Position numbers and translations under genes: made by a program. A stretch of DNA of 64,000 bases. Origin: Aureococcus anophagefferens (lineage: Eukaryota; Sar; Pelagophyceae; Pelagomonadales; Pelagomonadaceae). The notes under the pieces were generated by a model. It ran no database searches. It was given only the letters and a program-made list of their open reading frames with translations, and was not told the DNA's origin. The stretch spans positions 1,461,449-1,525,448 of the forward strand of contig NW_008705563.1 of NCBI RefSeq assembly GCF_000186865.1, written 5' to 3'. Below are positions 28,968 through 37,494 of the stretch, piece by piece (the stretch's first letter is position 1; every line of letters starts with the position of its first letter).

Positions 28968-31900
28968 ATGGGCACCCGCGTCCACAACCTCGAGGCGGAG
29001 CTGTTCAAGCGGGAGAAGGGCCCGCTGGGGTCCAAGTGGGCTAGAAAGCTCGTCGTCGTCGACGGCGCGAAGCGCACGATTCGCTACCACAAGCCCAACG
29101 AGGACAAGCGCAAGACGCCGCGGAAGATCTTTCGCCTCGCGAACATGTCCCTCGTGCCCAGCGCGTCGGGCCCGAAGAACGCGCCGGCGGCCTTCGCGCT
29201 CACGTGCTCGGAGACGGGCTACGCGCTCGTGCTCGCGTGCGAGCTCGGCGCGGAGCAGCACCGCGCGTGGTGCACGCTGCTCGCGCCGCTCTGCGCCGGC
29301 GGGAGCAAGATGCCGCCGCCGCCGGGCGCGCCCGCCGTCGCGCCGCCGCCGGCCGTCGCCGCGGCGACGCCGCCGAAGCCCGAACCGCCGCGGCGGGCCG
29401 CGCCGCACGAGGATTTGAGCTTGTTGGCGTCGCGGTTCCCGGGCCTCGACGCGGCGGCCGTCGGCCGCGCCTACGAGTCGACGCACGGCGACGTCGACAA
29501 GGCGACGCGCGTGTTGGCGTCCCTCGAGGCCGCGCCGAAGGACGCGCCGCCGCCCCCCAAAACGGTGGACGTGGAAGCGACGTTTCTCGAGGGCGAGCCG
29601 CTCGGCATCCAGCTGCGCCTCCTGCCGTCCGTCGACGGGTCGCGGAAGATTGTGGTATTGACGGTGAAGCCGACGTGCCCCGCGCGCGACGTAGTCGCGC
29701 CGGGCGACGCGCTCACGGGCATCCGCGGCGAGCCCATCGAGACGCCGACGGCCGAGAGCTTCCGGCTCGTGACGACGCGCCTCGCGCGCGCGGCGCGGCC
29801 GCTGACGCTCACGTTCTCGCGCCTCGTGGACCACGACGACGCCGAGGCCGAGGAGCGGCTCGAGTCGAAGTACGGCGCGGAGGCGCCGACGGCCGACGAG
29901 GACGACCTCTCCGAGTCGTCGGGCGAGGAGGACGACGACGACGACGAGGAGGACGAAGAAGAAGAGGAGGAGTCGGAGGACGACCCGGACCAGTGCGGGT
30001 CCTTCGGCGAGGACGAGGAGACGAAGGACGCGGCGTCGGCGCTGGACCGCACGCAGGAGCTCGAGCTGCTCGAGGCGACGTTCCGCGCCGCGCCTCTCGG
30101 CTTCAAGCTCGTGCTCGCGCGCTACGCGTCGGGCCGCCTCGCGCTGCAGCTCAACGAGATCGGCGGCGACTGCGGCTGCTTCAAGCAGTTGCAGGTCTTC
30201 GACGAGGTCACGCACGTCGACGGCGCCGCGCTGCCGGCGGACGCGGCGGCCGCGTTCCGCGAGGCGTCCGGGCGGCTGAGCGACGCCGTCGCGCGCGGCG
30301 CCTTTCCGTTGACGCTGTCGCTGGCGCGGCGGCCGTCGGTGCTGTCCGTCGACTTCGACGACGAGAAGCCGCTGGGTTTGCTGTTACGGCTGACGTCCGC
30401 GTCCGGGCGCCGCGCGGTCGTCGTGCACCAGGTCCGGGGCGACGACGGCGCGCCCGCGGCCGCGCTGCAGCCCAACGACGACCAGCTCGTCGCCGTCCAC
30501 GGGCGGCTGCTGCCCCGGGACTGCACGAAGGAGGTCTTCGAGGACATGATGAAGGCGCTGAAGAAGGCGCCGCGGCCGCTGCGGCTCACGTTCTGGCGCG
30601 CGTCGTTGGGCGGCGCGGACGTGCTGTCGGGCGAGGCCGTCGAGGAGGAGGCGCTGCTCGAGACCATGGACGGGTCCGTCCAGGATTCCCTGGACGCCGC
30701 GGCGGCGGCCCAGGACTCGCTCCAGGACATCGCCCAGGGCATCGCCAAGGCCGAGCGCCTCGCGACGGAGGCGCGCGCCGCCGAGGCCGTCCGCGGCGCG
30801 GCGGACGAGTACGACGACATGCACCACCAGGACGGCGCGACGCCCCTCGGCCGGCCGGGCGCGGCGAGCGACGGCGAGGCCGAGGCGAGCGACGACGACG
30901 CGGGGGAGCCGGAGGAGCCGGAGGAGGAGGCTCCCGAGGACGAGGCGCCCGAGGAGCCGGAGGAGGCGCCGGAGGAGGACTCCCCGGAAAAGGCGCCGGA
31001 GGAGGAAGCGCCCGTGGAGCCCGCGAGCAAGCTCGGCGCCTTCCTCGCGCAGACGCCGGCGAACGACGGGTCCGCGGCGCCGTCGAAGCTCTCGGCGTTC
31101 CTCGCGGCCGCGCCCGCGCCCGCGCCCGAGCCGGAGCCCGAACCCGAGGAGCCCGCCGCCGTCGAGGCGCCCGCGGAGCCCGTCGAGGAGCCCGCGGGCA
31201 AGAGCCTGCTCGAGCGCGCGCGCGCGGTCGCCGCCGCCGAGGAGGCCGCGCCCGCGCCCGCGCCGCCGCCCGCGGCGGCGCCGGCGGAGAACAAGCTCGC
31301 GGCCTTTGTGGCCGCGACGCCAAAGGCGGAGGAGCCGACGCCCCGGGCGCTGACGCGCAAGTCCATGAGCAAGCTCGCGGCCTTCGTCGCCGGCGTCGAC
31401 CCGCCGGCGGACGACCCGGAGCCCGCGGCGCCCGCGCCCGCGCCCGAGCCCGAGCCGCCGGCGCCCGCGCCGGCGAGCGCGGACCCGTGCCGGTCCTCCG
31501 GCGGCATCAAGGAGCGGCTCGCGGCCATCGAGGCGCGGGAGCAGGCGGCCTTCTCCGCGCCGCCGCCGGCGAGCGAGCCCCGGGCCGTGGGCAGGCTCCG
31601 GCCGGCAAAGGACGAGCCGTCGGACGACGAGGCGGCGCCGCCGCCGCCCGAGGCGGCCGCGCCGGCGCCGCCGCCGCCGCCGGCCGAGCCCGAGCCGTCG
31701 CCCATGGTCGAGCTCGGGAAGCGCGCCCTCGACCGGCTCCAGAGCCGCGGCGAGGAGCCGTCGACGGCGCTCGAGATGGAGGCGCTCCGCGCGGAGCTCG
31801 AGCGGTCGACGCGCGAGCTCGCGCGGGCCAAGGAGGAGAAGGACAACGTCGCCCGCGAGCTCGAGGAGGTCGCCGAGGACGCGCGCCACTACCGGAGCCG

Positions 31901-34775
31901 CCTCGGCGAGGCGGAGCGCGCGTCGCGCGCGTCCGTCGACGCCGCGCGCGCGGAGGAGCGCGCGTCGACGCGCGCGCGCGACGAGCTGGCGAGTGTCCTC
32001 GAGCGCGAGCGCGAGGAGGCCGCCGCGGCGCGGGCGACGGCCAAGATCGCCGAGGAGGCGAAGGCGCGGCTCGAGGCCGACGCGACGGCGCGCGAGGCCC
32101 GGCTCGTCGCCGAACTCGACGCGGCGCGCGAGTGTCGGGCGGCGGCGGCGCCGCCGCCGGTCGAGGACGGCGCCGCGGCGGCGCTCGTGGACCGCTACGT
32201 CGCGGGCGAGCTCGCCGGCGTGGACCTGGCCCACGCGGCGCTCTGCGTCGCGGCGCCGCCGAGCCGCGCGGCGCTGACGCGCGCGTGCCTCGCGCGCGCG
32301 CCGAGCGCGAGCGCGGGCCGCTGGTGCGCGCCGGACGCCTGCGGCGCGGCGCTCGCCGCGCTGGGCCCCGGCGACGCCGAGGACGAGGCCGGCGCGGCGC
32401 CCGGGTCGTGGGTCGACGCGCTCGACGCGGTGACGACGTGGTGCGCCGCGCGGTCCTTCCCCGTGCTCCGGGGCACGCCGCTCCTCGTGGCGCTCTTCGA
32501 CGCGTTGGCGGGCGTCGCGCCGCCGGCGGCCTTCCTCGCCTGGCGCCGCGGCGCCGCGGACCGGTCGACGGCCAAGGGCGACCTCCGCGCGGACGTCGCG
32601 TCCGTGGCCCTGCGGCACACGGACGCCTGGTTCGACCGCCCCATCGAGGCGCCCGTGCTGTCGCCGCCGGCCAAGGCGCTGCCCTGGACCTTCGGGTCCG
32701 CGACGGGCGCGCGGACCGTCGCGGTGCCGCTCGGCTTGGACGACGCGGAGCAGTTCGCGTCGCCGCTGTCGCCGCGGCCCGCGGACGACGGCGAGCTCGA
32801 GCTCGCCGGCGAGCTCGCCTACGCCTGCGGCGCCGGCGCGCCTCTGGATAGACGCGGCGCGGCGCTCGCCAAGGTCGCCGCGTCCGCGGCGCCGCGGCCG
32901 CGCGGCGCGCGCGTGCTCAGCGCGCTCCTCCGGAACCTGCCCGCGGCCGTCGTCTTCGACGCCGACGCGCCCTGGGCGGCCCCGGGCGCCGCCGGCGCGG
33001 CGCTCGAGGCGCTGCTCGAGTTCGACGTCGCGGAGCAGGCCGCGGCCGTCGGGGCCGTCGTCGCGCACTTCCGCGTCCACGGGAGAGCCGCGTGCCTCAA
33101 CGACGCGCTGCGCAAGCTCGTCGATTTAGATGTGCTCGAGTCGAGCGGGCTCGCGGCCTGGCGCGCGGCGGCGCTCGAGGCCCGCGACGGCCCGCCGGGC
33201 CCGCGGTCCGCGGCGGCGGCCGACGCGCTGCAGGCGACGGAGCGGCTCTTCGACTGGCTCGACGGGCGCGACGACGAGGACCTCGACGACGACGTCGACG
33301 ACGACGAGGAGGAAGACCACGGGAGCGTCGCCGAGGCGCCGCGCGCGCCCCTGGACGCGTCGCCCGCGGCCGAGAGCGAGAGCGAGGACGGCTACGCGAC
33401 GGCAAGGAACCGCGCCGTGGAGACGGACGACGACGGCTTCCCCCGGCTCCCGCCGTCGTCGGGCCCGGCGCGCACGCCCCGGAGCCGGCGGCCGCCGCGG
33501 TCCGACGACGAGCTGCTCAAGACGGCGACGGCCGCGCGCGACGAGGCCAAGACGGCGCACGACGAGGCCGCGGACGCGACGGCGCGCGCCGAGCGCGCGG
33601 AGCGGTGCGCGCGCGACGCCGCGGCGGCGTCCGAGGCGACGGCGGCGCGGCTCGAGGCCATGGTCGCGGAGCGCGGCGCCCACTCCGAGGCGCTGCGCCT
33701 CGACCGCGACGCGTACGTGGCGTCGTTGGAGGCGCGGCTCCGCGCCGCCGAGGCGAAGATGGCCGCGCCGCCGCCGCCGCCGCCGGCGGAGCCCGAGGAG
33801 GAGACGCCCGAGGAGGTCGCGGAGCTGCCCGCGGACGTGATGCCCGCGGACGCGGCCGACGAGCCCGCGGCGCCGCCCTCCGACGACGACACGACGGCCG
33901 AGCATCCGCCCGAGGCGTCGGGCTCGCCGCGGGCCCGGGTCCTCGGCCTGCCGGCGTCGGCCCAGCCCAAGCTCCGCGAGCGCTTCCTGCGGCTGCTCTG
34001 CGCGGCGTCGGGCGCGCTGCTCGAGGACGACGACTGCCTCGTGCGCGTGGCCGTCGAGCACGCGTACGAGGGCGCGCGCGGAAGAGTGAGGGTGGAAGTG
34101 GCGAACGCGTCCTCGTCCCCGATCCGCGACCTCCGCGTCGACGTCTTCGCCGACGACGGCCGCGACGCCGGCGAGGCGCCGAAGTTGAGCGTGGGCATCA
34201 CGACGGACGGCGGCGGCGCGGCCGAGCTCGCGCCCGGCGCGCGCGTCGTCGCGCGCGTCTCCGCGACGTGCCGGAGCCCCTTCGTCGTGCCCCCCGAGCT
34301 CGCCGTGCGCTTCGAGACGCGCGACGCGGCCGGCGAGGTCACGCGCCACGCCTACGCGCTGCGGTTGCCCGTCGCGGCGACGTGCTTCGCGGCGCCGGAC
34401 GGCTTCAACGCGCGCGACGTCAAGGCGTTCCGCGCGCGCTGGGACGACGTCGGCGCCGTCGGCGGCACGGAGCACCAGATCGTCGTGTCGTCGCGGTCCC
34501 CCGTCGACGACAAGATGCTCGACGACCTGCGCACGCGCGTCGTCGCGGACGCGCTCAAGGGCGCGCCCGTGAAGCACGCGGACGTGTCGCCGTTCACGAT
34601 CACGGCCGCGTCCGTCGTCCACGCGACGTCGGGGCCCGTGGACGTGCTGCTGCGCCTCGAGGCCAACGCCGCCGCGCGCGCCTTCCGCATCACCGTGCGC
34701 TCGCCGTCGCCGGACGCGGCCGCGGCCTTCAAGAACGTGCTCCAGGCCCTGCTGACCTCCTACTACATCATGTGA
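28968..34775 (+). CDS. PH-CUE-PDZ-like-W2-AP2 appendage multidomain protein
   Basis: 1935 aa, single exon. Residues 1-110: PH domain (WARKLVVVDGAKRTIRYHKP, then ACELGAEQHRAWCTLL). About 147-190: CUE-like (LLASRFPGLDAAAVGRAYES). About 200-290, 364-456 and 457-546: three PDZ-like folds with LG-hydrophobic loops (EPLGIQLRLLP, APLGFKLVLAR, KPLGLLLRLTS). About 640-810: acidic and Pro-rich linker with four copies of a (S/N)KLxAFxA motif. About 930-1055 and 1510-1600: coiled coils. About 1280-1440: helical repeats ending in a W2-like block (LRKLVDLDVLESSGLAAW, then ERLFDWLDG), as in eIF4G/eIF5 C-termini. About 1665-1935: an AP-2 alpha-type appendage (VRVEVANASSSPIRDLRVDV; LPVAATCF; LLRLEANAAARAFRITVRSP). 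Probably a membrane-trafficking scaffold; architecture not known to me. ATG 28968 begins the PH fold. Confidence 0.75.
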   Translation: MGTRVHNLEAELFKREKGPLGSKWARKLVVVDGAKRTIRYHKPNEDKRKTPRKIFRLANMSLVPSASGPKNAPAAFALTCSETGYALVLACELGAEQHRAWCTLLAPLCAGGSKMPPPPGAPAVAPPPAVAAATPPKPEPPRRAAPHEDLSLLASRFPGLDAAAVGRAYESTHGDVDKATRVLASLEAAPKDAPPPPKTVDVEATFLEGEPLGIQLRLLPSVDGSRKIVVLTVKPTCPARDVVAPGDALTGIRGEPIETPTAESFRLVTTRLARAARPLTLTFSRLVDHDDAEAEERLESKYGAEAPTADEDDLSESSGEEDDDDDEEDEEEEEESEDDPDQCGSFGEDEETKDAASALDRTQELELLEATFRAAPLGFKLVLARYASGRLALQLNEIGGDCGCFKQLQVFDEVTHVDGAALPADAAAAFREASGRLSDAVARGAFPLTLSLARRPSVLSVDFDDEKPLGLLLRLTSASGRRAVVVHQVRGDDGAPAAALQPNDDQLVAVHGRLLPRDCTKEVFEDMMKALKKAPRPLRLTFWRASLGGADVLSGEAVEEEALLETMDGSVQDSLDAAAAAQDSLQDIAQGIAKAERLATEARAAEAVRGAADEYDDMHHQDGATPLGRPGAASDGEAEASDDDAGEPEEPEEEAPEDEAPEEPEEAPEEDSPEKAPEEEAPVEPASKLGAFLAQTPANDGSAAPSKLSAFLAAAPAPAPEPEPEPEEPAAVEAPAEPVEEPAGKSLLERARAVAAAEEAAPAPAPPPAAAPAENKLAAFVAATPKAEEPTPRALTRKSMSKLAAFVAGVDPPADDPEPAAPAPAPEPEPPAPAPASADPCRSSGGIKERLAAIEAREQAAFSAPPPASEPRAVGRLRPAKDEPSDDEAAPPPPEAAAPAPPPPPAEPEPSPMVELGKRALDRLQSRGEEPSTALEMEALRAELERSTRELARAKEEKDNVARELEEVAEDARHYRSRLGEAERASRASVDAARAEERASTRARDELASVLEREREEAAAARATAKIAEEAKARLEADATAREARLVAELDAARECRAAAAPPPVEDGAAAALVDRYVAGELAGVDLAHAALCVAAPPSRAALTRACLARAPSASAGRWCAPDACGAALAALGPGDAEDEAGAAPGSWVDALDAVTTWCAARSFPVLRGTPLLVALFDALAGVAPPAAFLAWRRGAADRSTAKGDLRADVASVALRHTDAWFDRPIEAPVLSPPAKALPWTFGSATGARTVAVPLGLDDAEQFASPLSPRPADDGELELAGELAYACGAGAPLDRRGAALAKVAASAAPRPRGARVLSALLRNLPAAVVFDADAPWAAPGAAGAALEALLEFDVAEQAAAVGAVVAHFRVHGRAACLNDALRKLVDLDVLESSGLAAWRAAALEARDGPPGPRSAAAADALQATERLFDWLDGRDDEDLDDDVDDDEEEDHGSVAEAPRAPLDASPAAESESEDGYATARNRAVETDDDGFPRLPPSSGPARTPRSRRPPRSDDELLKTATAARDEAKTAHDEAADATARAERAERCARDAAAASEATAARLEAMVAERGAHSEALRLDRDAYVASLEARLRAAEAKMAAPPPPPPAEPEEETPEEVAELPADVMPADAADEPAAPPSDDDTTAEHPPEASGSPRARVLGLPASAQPKLRERFLRLLCAASGALLEDDDCLVRVAVEHAYEGARGRVRVEVANASSSPIRDLRVDVFADDGRDAGEAPKLSVGITTDGGGAAELAPGARVVARVSATCRSPFVVPPELAVRFETRDAAGEVTRHAYALRLPVAATCFAAPDGFNARDVKAFRARWDDVGAVGGTEHQIVVSSRSPVDDKMLDDLRTRVVADALKGAPVKHADVSPFTITAASVVHATSGPVDVLLRLEANAAARAFRITVRSPSPDAAAAFKNVLQALLTSYYIM

Positions 34776-34857
34776 GATGAGGGGTCCCCTTTTTGTGATA
34801 AGCGCACCGTTCCTTGAGCTCCAGTTACGTGCGACGAAGGGTTCGAAGCGCGCGCGT

Positions 34858-37181
34858 CTAGGGGAAGAGCGCGGCGGCGTCGACGGGCGCCGCGTTCGTG
34901 CGCTTGGGGACGGCCTTGAGCGCCGCGAGGAGCTTGATGAGGGTCTTGACCGCGCCGTGGAGATCGCCGAAGGCCGCGGCCTCGCCCGTGGCGCCGAGGT
35001 TCGTCGCGGGGCCGCCGACGCCGTAGGTCGCCGCGTTCGGGAGCGCGGCGGCGACGGCCGCCGCGAGCGGGAGGTGCGCGGGCGCCGGCGCGAACGCCGC
35101 GGGCCGCTGGGCCTTGGCGGCCCGGGCGAGCTTGTCGAGGAAGGGCTTCGCGATGGGCGACAGGAAGCCCGCGCGCGCGTCGTCCACCGTCGCGGCGACG
35201 GTCGCGCCGAGCAGCGGCGTCGCGACCGCGCGCTCGAGCGCGGCGACGGCCGGCGCGGCGGGGAGCAGCGGCGGGAGGTACGCGGCGACCGTCGCCGCCG
35301 CGGACTCGACGTCGCCGTCCTGGCGCACGACGGACACGCCCGGCTGGAGGCAGAGGTCCGCCGGCGGCGCGGGCGGCGCGCCGAAGGCCGCGAGGTCCGC
35401 GGCCGCGACGCCGGCCATCGCGGCCTCGAAGGCCGTGCCGGCCGGGAAGCGCGGGATGTCCGCGTCCTTGGCGGCCGCGACCGCCGCGGCGAGGACGGCG
35501 CACGCGTCGACGTGGGGGCCCGGCGGCGCGCCGGGCTTCGACGGCCCGGCGCCGCGCGACGCCTCCAGGCGCAGCGTCGCGAGGCCCCGGCAGCCGAAGG
35601 CGACGCCGAAGGCGTCCGGCGCGACGGCCGCGAGCGACTCCCGGCTCGTCGACCAAAGCGTAGTCGACGGACGCGCCGTAGGTCGCGCGGAGGAAGGCGC
35701 CGAGCGCGTTCTCGTCGCCGCGCGCCAGGCAGACTTCGACGTTCGCCGCTTTGACGTCCGCGGCGCCGAGCGCGGCCGCGGCCTCGAGCATGGCGACCGC
35801 GCCGGCCTTGCCGCAGGCGCCCGCGGCGACGACGGACTCGTTCGCGACCGCGGCGTCGAAGGCCTCGGGCCAGGCGACCTGTGTGGAATTCAAATCTTCA
35901 ACCCGACTTCAATGTGCGCATATGCGACGGTTTCGACGCAAGCTCTTCGGCTGTGCTTCGAGAATCCGACGAGAGCAATCGATTCGTCCAAAAATCAGCC
36001 GAATCGACTTCGATTTGATCGAGCTAGAGAATTCTGAAGTTTGGTCAGGACCACCCAAACCAGTGGTTGAATTCCACACAGCAGGCGACGGGCGCGCCGA
36101 CGGCGTAGTCGCCGACGAGCAGCACCGTCGGCAGCGCCGGGTCGCGCTCGCGCGCGGCCGCGGTGACGAAGCCGCCGCGGACGTCGACGGCGGCCATCTT
36201 GCGGAGCTGGGCTTGGTGGCAGAGCAGTCGCGCGGCGTCGTCGCAGGCCGACGACCCGACGACGGACGGCACCTTGCAGAGCGCGACGAGGTCGTCGCGC
36301 GTCTCCCCTTCGCGCGCGGCGGCCGCCGCGAGCGCCGCGCCCGCGACGTCGCTCGACGTCTCCGGGAGCCGCTTCATCAACTCCGCGAGATACGTCACCT
36401 ATAAATTCATCGGGACTCGGAAACGGAACTCTCGCGTCGGACGCCGGGCGCGCGCCATGCCCTGCTCCTCCTTCCACAGGTCCGCGTCGTCGCCGTCGAG
36501 CAGGACGGGCACGCCGTACTTGTCCGCGGCGTCGTCGAACGCGGTCTTGAAGTTGTGCGTCGCGACCGCCGACGGCTCGTAGGGCGACCCCTCCGCGTCG
36601 ACGTCGTGCAGGATCGCGAGGAACGCGCGGCCGCCCTTGAACGAGTCCTTGAGGTTGCGGACCTCCACGTCCGGGTTCTTCGCGGTGCGCTTCTGCGCCC
36701 AGCGCAACAGTTTCTTCTTGAGCGCGCTCACGTCGTCGACGCCGCCGAGGTCCCGCGCGGTGAAGAAGACGATGAGCGACCAGAGCAGGCCGAGGATGAG
36801 CGTCTCGTTGCCGTCGGCGACGTCCGCGGGGCCGATGCCCGTGATCTTCGTCGTCTGGTTGATGTAGCGGAAGACGATGGACAGGTTCGACACGTGGTCG
36901 ATGCGCGTCTCCGCCTTCTTCAAAGGCGCCTTCTTCTTGATCTTGCCGATGGGCGCGAGCGACTGGCCCGACAGCTCCTCGAGGAGCGCGTAGAGAATGC
37001 GCCCGTCCTTCAGGTCCTCGAAGATGTTCGTCACGGGGCTAATGTCGCGGTCCATGAGTTTCGCGTTGACGAAATTCGTAAAAAGTTTGCGCTGGCGCTT
37101 GAGCCACTTGGGTTCGCCGGTGAGCGGGTCCTGGCCGAGGGCCTCGCGCATGGCGCGCGTTTCCTCGGGGCGGACGGTCAT
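34858..37181 (-). CDS. Tandem calponin-homology / degenerate M20 peptidase fusion (one apparent frameshift)
   Basis: Exon 1 runs 37181 to about 36460, with two CH domains (KLFTNFVNAKL, LKDGRILYALLEEL, NLSIVFRYINQTTKITGIG; then LILGLLWSLIVFF, ALKKKLLRWAQ, SFKGGRAFLAILHD). Exon 2 (36398-36078) finishes the last CH helix (VTYLAELMKRLPE) and begins an M20 peptidase-like domain (LVALCKVPSVVGSS, then PTVLLVGDY). Introner copy 1 is the next intron. Exon 3 (35878-34858) continues the M20-like fold (VAWPEAFDAAV; ACGKAGAVAMLEAA; VEVCLARGDENAL). Metal-site residues are missing: GHYDV reads GDYAV and the GRGxxDxKG loop reads AAGACGKAG. Near 35657 the frame moves by one base (DYAL then WSTSRESLAAV). No canonical GT-AG junction keeps frame between exons 1 and 2. 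Confidence 0.6.
35879..36081 (-). mobile_element. Introner element copy 1 (203 bp), forming an intron
   Basis: Ends are a perfect 15-bp terminal inverted repeat (CTGTGTGGAATTCAA). Flanks are an exact 8-bp target site duplication, caggcgac, at 35871-35878 and 36082-36089. On the minus strand the element supplies the donor GTGGAA (intron starts at 36077) and the acceptor CCACACAG (intron ends at 35879); both exons are phase 0 at these points. It is about 85% identical to copy 2 (173 of 203 aligned positions by hand, no gaps) and far richer in A+T than the host gene. There is no coding capacity. Introner elements of this kind (non-autonomous DNA transposons that create introns) are known from Aureococcus and Micromonas. 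Confidence 0.92.
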
Positions 37182-37494
37182 TTTGAGGTGGGGTTTTCGG
37201 GGTTGTTATCCCAGGGGGGCTAGACTGGTATCTTCGCGAGTTCGAGAAGCTTTAGGTGGCCTCCGTGTTCGATCGCGAGCGACGCCGAGAGCAGTTGCGG
37301 CGCGCCCTCCGCTCGATTTGATTTCTCCACACACTGGATCGGCGATCACTCTCTCCGGAGAGCTCCGAGAGGCAATATTGCATTGCGTCCACTGGCGCCT
37401 CCCGCCTGTGAGACCCTCTGAGCTCCCGTCCCCCGCGGTTCCTCCCGGGCCCCCTACGTTTAGAGACGCGTCAAGGCAATATTGCATTGGGGTC
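37182..37494. promoter_or_regulatory. Divergent intergenic region with a repeated palindromic motif
   Basis: 313 bp between the CH/M20 gene (-) and an ankyrin gene (+). A 16-bp sequence, aggcaatattgcattg, occurs twice (37370-37385 and 37474-37489), each with the perfect palindrome GCAATATTGC. The second copy lies 5 bp before the ankyrin ATG. The region is AT-richer than the flanking genes. A role as a protein-binding site is inference. Confidence 0.5.

Noticed and set aside
36077..36081. Introner donor at the first GT of CTGTGTGG
   Set aside because: Exon phases would not match the acceptor phase in either copy, whereas the second GT works in both.
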